Origin: Dorea sp. D27
GTDB taxonomy: Bacteria > Bacillota > Clostridia > Lachnospirales > Lachnospiraceae
Assembly (NCBI RefSeq): GCF_001185345.1
Contig: NZ_KQ236743.1
Location: 714,074-778,073 of the forward strand
Direction of reading: 5' to 3'
DNA length: 64,000 bases
In this document: one piece after another, positions 61,890 through 64,000 of the stretch
How positions within the stretch are numbered: the first letter of the stretch is position 1
Layout of the letters: every line of letters starts with the position of its first letter
Translations under genes and position numbers: made by a program
The notes under the pieces: model-generated
What the model was told of the DNA's origin: nothing
What the model saw: the letters and a program-made list of their open reading frames with translations, nothing else
Databases searched by the model: none

Positions 61890-62753
61890 ATGAGAGATTA
61901 TGTTATCACAGTAAACAGCACGGTTGATTTGCCGAAAGAATGGCTGCAGGAGCGAAATGTACCGGTGATACCGCTTCATTATACGATTGACGGCGAGACT
62001 TACCCCGATATGGAAGGATTGACTTCCAAAGAATTTTTTGACAAGCTGCGGGAAGGTAAAATGTCAGTGACTTCACAGGTGAATCCTGAAGAGGCGAAGG
62101 AAGCGCTGGAACCTATTATAAAAGAAGGAAAAGATGTGCTTCATCTTGGATTTTCATCCGGCCTGAGCGGCACATGCAACAGTATGCAGATAGCGGCGGC
62201 CGAACTGGCAGAAGAGTATCCGGAAGCAAAGGTGATTGCCATAGACACGCTGTGCGCGTGCCTCGGCGAGGCCCTGCTGCTATATAAGGTGCTTCAGCTC
62301 AAAGAGGCGGGCAAGACAATTGAGGAAGCGGCACAGTGGGCAGAAGAAAACAAGCTCCACATATGCCACAACGTAACGGTCGATGACTTGAACCATCTGC
62401 ACCGGGGCGGACGTGTATCCAAAGCGACTGCCGTGGTGGGGACGATGGTAAAGATTAAGCCGATTATCCATGTGGATAATAACGGAACGCTTCAGGTAGT
62501 CGGAAAGGAACGAGGGCGTAAGAAGTCTCTGAACAAGATTGTAGACATGGCAGTAGAACAGTCGGAAGGCTGGGACAACGATATCATAATGATTACGCAT
62601 GGCGACTGTATCGAAGAAGCAGAATATGTGGCTTCTCTCGTGCGGGAGAAGATGGGAGTGGATAACATCCTGATCAACAATATCGGTACGGTAATCGGAA
62701 GCCATACAGGACCTGGAGTGCTGGCGGTATTCAACATGGGGAATAAAAGATAG
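61890..62753 (+). CDS. DegV family fatty-acid-binding protein
   Basis: 287-residue DegV protein (YVITVNSTVDLPKEW; VTSQVNPEE; LHLGFSSGLSGTCNSM; DTLCACLGEALLLY; HRGGRVSKATAVVG). Members bind a fatty acid and, as FakB proteins, present it to the fatty acid kinase FakA for phosphorylation; no fakA is seen here. It shares a transcript with the MATE gene. Confidence 0.94.
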   Translation: MRDYVITVNSTVDLPKEWLQERNVPVIPLHYTIDGETYPDMEGLTSKEFFDKLREGKMSVTSQVNPEEAKEALEPIIKEGKDVLHLGFSSGLSGTCNSMQIAAAELAEEYPEAKVIAIDTLCACLGEALLLYKVLQLKEAGKTIEEAAQWAEENKLHICHNVTVDDLNHLHRGGRVSKATAVVGTMVKIKPIIHVDNNGTLQVVGKERGRKKSLNKIVDMAVEQSEGWDNDIIMITHGDCIEEAEYVASLVREKMGVDNILINNIGTVIGSHTGPGVLAVFNMGNKR

Positions 62754-62781
62754 GCTGATAAGTGGCACATAATGTAAGAAG

Positions 62782-62830
62782 AAGGGGCAGATGCTTCCGG
62801 GGCTTCAGCACCGGAAGCGTCTGTCCCCTT
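62782..62830 (+). terminator. Hairpin terminator after degV
   Basis: Long stem 62784-62800 with 62811-62828, with a few mismatches and a 10-base loop. The T tail is short. Confidence 0.75.
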
Positions 62831-62892
62831 TATAACATTGCAGAAGGGGTTCCACCATTTCATGCGGAGCAAAAAGGAAAAAGGTGTTTGAG

Positions 62893-63558
62893 ATGAAGCG
62901 ATTGGAGATTGATTGCAGAATGAAAGAACTGTGGCCTTCCGTCAGAGTCGGCTGTATGCAGTATAAGGTGAAGGTAGATAAGAAAAATGACGAAATGTGG
63001 ACGTATCTGAAAAAGGATATATTCAAAAAGACAAAAGACAAGATATTTGACTTCGGGGTAAATGATATTCCTAATATCAGGGAATCCCGTCTGGCCTACA
63101 AGGCATTCGGCAAGGATCCGAGCAGATACCGGGTATCTTCTGAGGCGCTGATCCGGAGGATAGGGCAGGGGAAGGGCCTGTATGAAGTAAATACGGTGGT
63201 GGACGTCAACAATCTGATTTCTATCGAGTCCGGCTTCTCGGTCGGATCCTACGACACAGCCAATATCGGGGAAGAGCTTGTAGTGCGTATCGGCAGGGAC
63301 GGCGAGACGTACAAAGGAATAGGAAAGGAAGAAATCAACATAGAGCATCTGCCGGTACTTGCCGACGGGAAAGGTGCCATCGGCAGCTCCACAAGCGATT
63401 CCGAGCGAGCGATGATAACAGAGGATGCCAAAGAAGTCCTCACGCTCATATATTCTTTTTCGGAGAACAGAGACTTGGAAAAAGCACTGGAATATGGAAG
63501 AGAGTATATGGAGAAATACGCCGGGGCGCAGGACATGCAATGCTGGATTGTGAAGTGA
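62893..63558 (+). CDS. B3/B4 tRNA-binding domain protein
   Basis: About 221-residue stand-alone B3/B4 domain, like the editing region of phenylalanyl-tRNA synthetase beta chains (FGVNDIPNIRESRLAYKAFGKDPSRYR, shown in part; GLYEVNTVVDVNNLISIESGF; ADGKGAIGSSTSDSERAMI). Proteins of this type may edit mischarged tRNA or act on D-amino acids, but function is not settled. Start ATG 62893 is preferred; GTG 62884 is an alternative with a similar ribosome site. Confidence 0.87.
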   Translation: MKRLEIDCRMKELWPSVRVGCMQYKVKVDKKNDEMWTYLKKDIFKKTKDKIFDFGVNDIPNIRESRLAYKAFGKDPSRYRVSSEALIRRIGQGKGLYEVNTVVDVNNLISIESGFSVGSYDTANIGEELVVRIGRDGETYKGIGKEEINIEHLPVLADGKGAIGSSTSDSERAMITEDAKEVLTLIYSFSENRDLEKALEYGREYMEKYAGAQDMQCWIVK

Positions 63559-63582
63559 AGTGTGGGTTTAGTGAAGCAGGGC

Positions 63583-63765
63583 GCCGCTGGGGAAGGCAGG
63601 GGGCATCTGCTGCGATGCGTCCGGGACTGCGACTATCACACAGATTCCTAAGCCTGTGGAATGTTCGCCGATAGCGGCTCTCATCCCACAAGCTAAGGAA
63701 TCTGGTGAGGATTCTCCGTCCCTTCCGCTTATACCTTCGCATCTGCCCCCTGCCTCCCCAGCGGC
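63583..63765. repeat. Long imperfect inverted repeat, GC-rich
   Basis: Outer arms 63583-63610 and 63739-63765 match except for one extra base; inner arms 63641-63653 and 63694-63706 match with one mismatch. The whole could fold into one 183-base hairpin. Overlapping ORFs on both strands look like shadows of the palindrome. It may be a MITE-like element. Confidence 0.75.
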
Positions 63766-63895
63766 TATCTACTTTACTGGCACGGGCGGGAGTGGCTGTG
63801 TGACGTTACTGGCGGTCAGAAGGAATTTATCTGTGCCGGTATATTAATAAAAAAGCTGAGCGAGTGAAAACCTTTGAAAAATGAAATTATTATGA

Positions 63896-63966
63896 GGAAG
63901 AGCCGGAATCAGGTACAGGGCTGTTATATGAGATAACATCCCTTGCCTGATTCCGGCTCTTCTTCC
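63896..63966. terminator. Long stem-loop near the window end
   Basis: GGAAGAGCCGGAATCAGG (63896-63913) pairs with 63946-63966. A T-containing tail suggests a terminator, perhaps for a gene beyond the window. No gene is seen between 63766 and 64000. Confidence 0.6.
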
Positions 63967-64000
63967 AGCAACGGCGTGCACGCCTCGCTGCAAACGTTTA

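Noticed and set aside
63446..63847. ORFs of 60-98 codons on both strands at the terminal repeat
   Set aside because: They overlap the inverted repeat and the end of the B3/B4 gene, with Pro/Ser/Arg-rich composition typical of non-coding frames.
1..64000. CRISPR arrays, tRNA or rRNA genes, prophage or transposase genes
   Set aside because: No regularly spaced direct repeats, cloverleaf-like sequences, rRNA motifs or recombinase/transposase ORFs were seen.

Overview
The window is about 64 kb from a Gram-positive, anaerobic, spore-forming Firmicute, most likely a gut Lachnospiraceae/Clostridia relative. This rests on a GerA-family germination protein, class III ribonucleotide reductase, a pyruvate-type ferredoxin oxidoreductase, strong AGGAGG ribosome sites, a T-box leader and medium GC content. 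The species cannot be fixed from sequence alone.

Layout. (1) 1-3.6 kb: 5'-truncated GGDEF-EAL cyclic-di-GMP protein, aldo/keto reductase, Cys-rich DUF1540 protein. (2) 3.7-9.5 kb, minus strand: a five-gene catabolic operon with hydantoin-racemase-like protein, NCS1 permease, DUF917 (thiohydantoin desulfurase-like) protein and two M20 metallopeptidases. (3) 9.6-11.3 kb: two convergent Crp/Fnr regulators. (4) 11.4-26.6 kb, plus strand: a bacterial microcompartment (BMC) locus. It has a small unknown protein, two BMC-H, one BMC-P and one BMC-T shell protein, a class V aminotransferase with a EutQ-like N-terminal extension, and a hydantoinase with a helical N-terminal extension. A four-subunit 2-oxoacid:ferredoxin oxidoreductase, a two-subunit ADP-forming acyl-CoA synthetase, a metal amidohydrolase and three transporters follow. 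(5) 26.7-29 kb: AI-2E transporter and MetA. (6) 29-30.8 kb: AT-rich island. (7) 31.1-33.2 kb: GHKL kinase and LytTR regulator. (8) 33.3-50.3 kb: a long Pel-like exopolysaccharide operon. (9) 50.8-55.4 kb: AgcS symporter, then a Trp-specific T-box and a TrpXYZ-type ABC transporter. (10) 55.7-63.6 kb: nrdDG, dut, gerA, MATE, degV and a B3/B4 protein, with palindromic repeats at 58.8 and 63.6 kb.

The most novel-looking system is regions 2-4. No aldehyde dehydrogenase, PduL-type phosphotransacylase or signature lyase/dehydratase is visible, so this is not a standard aldehyde metabolosome. The genes read as one proposed pathway: a hydantoin-like cyclic amide is imported, desulfurated or racemised, ring-opened, hydrolysed to an amino acid and transaminated to a 2-oxoacid. 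The 2-oxoacid is then oxidised to acyl-CoA plus reduced ferredoxin, and acyl-CoA is converted to acid plus ATP. The ring-opening and transaminating enzymes carry the extensions expected of encapsulated cargo. A Crp/Fnr-like palindrome sits at about -41.5 of the predicted BMC promoter.

The second notable system is the Pel-like locus. Its PelD homologue is fused to an N-terminal SDR/epimerase domain and keeps an RxxD cyclic-di-GMP inhibitory-site motif in a degenerate GGDEF domain. The locus is enlarged with a flippase, several glycosyltransferases and a TagF-like glycerophosphotransferase.
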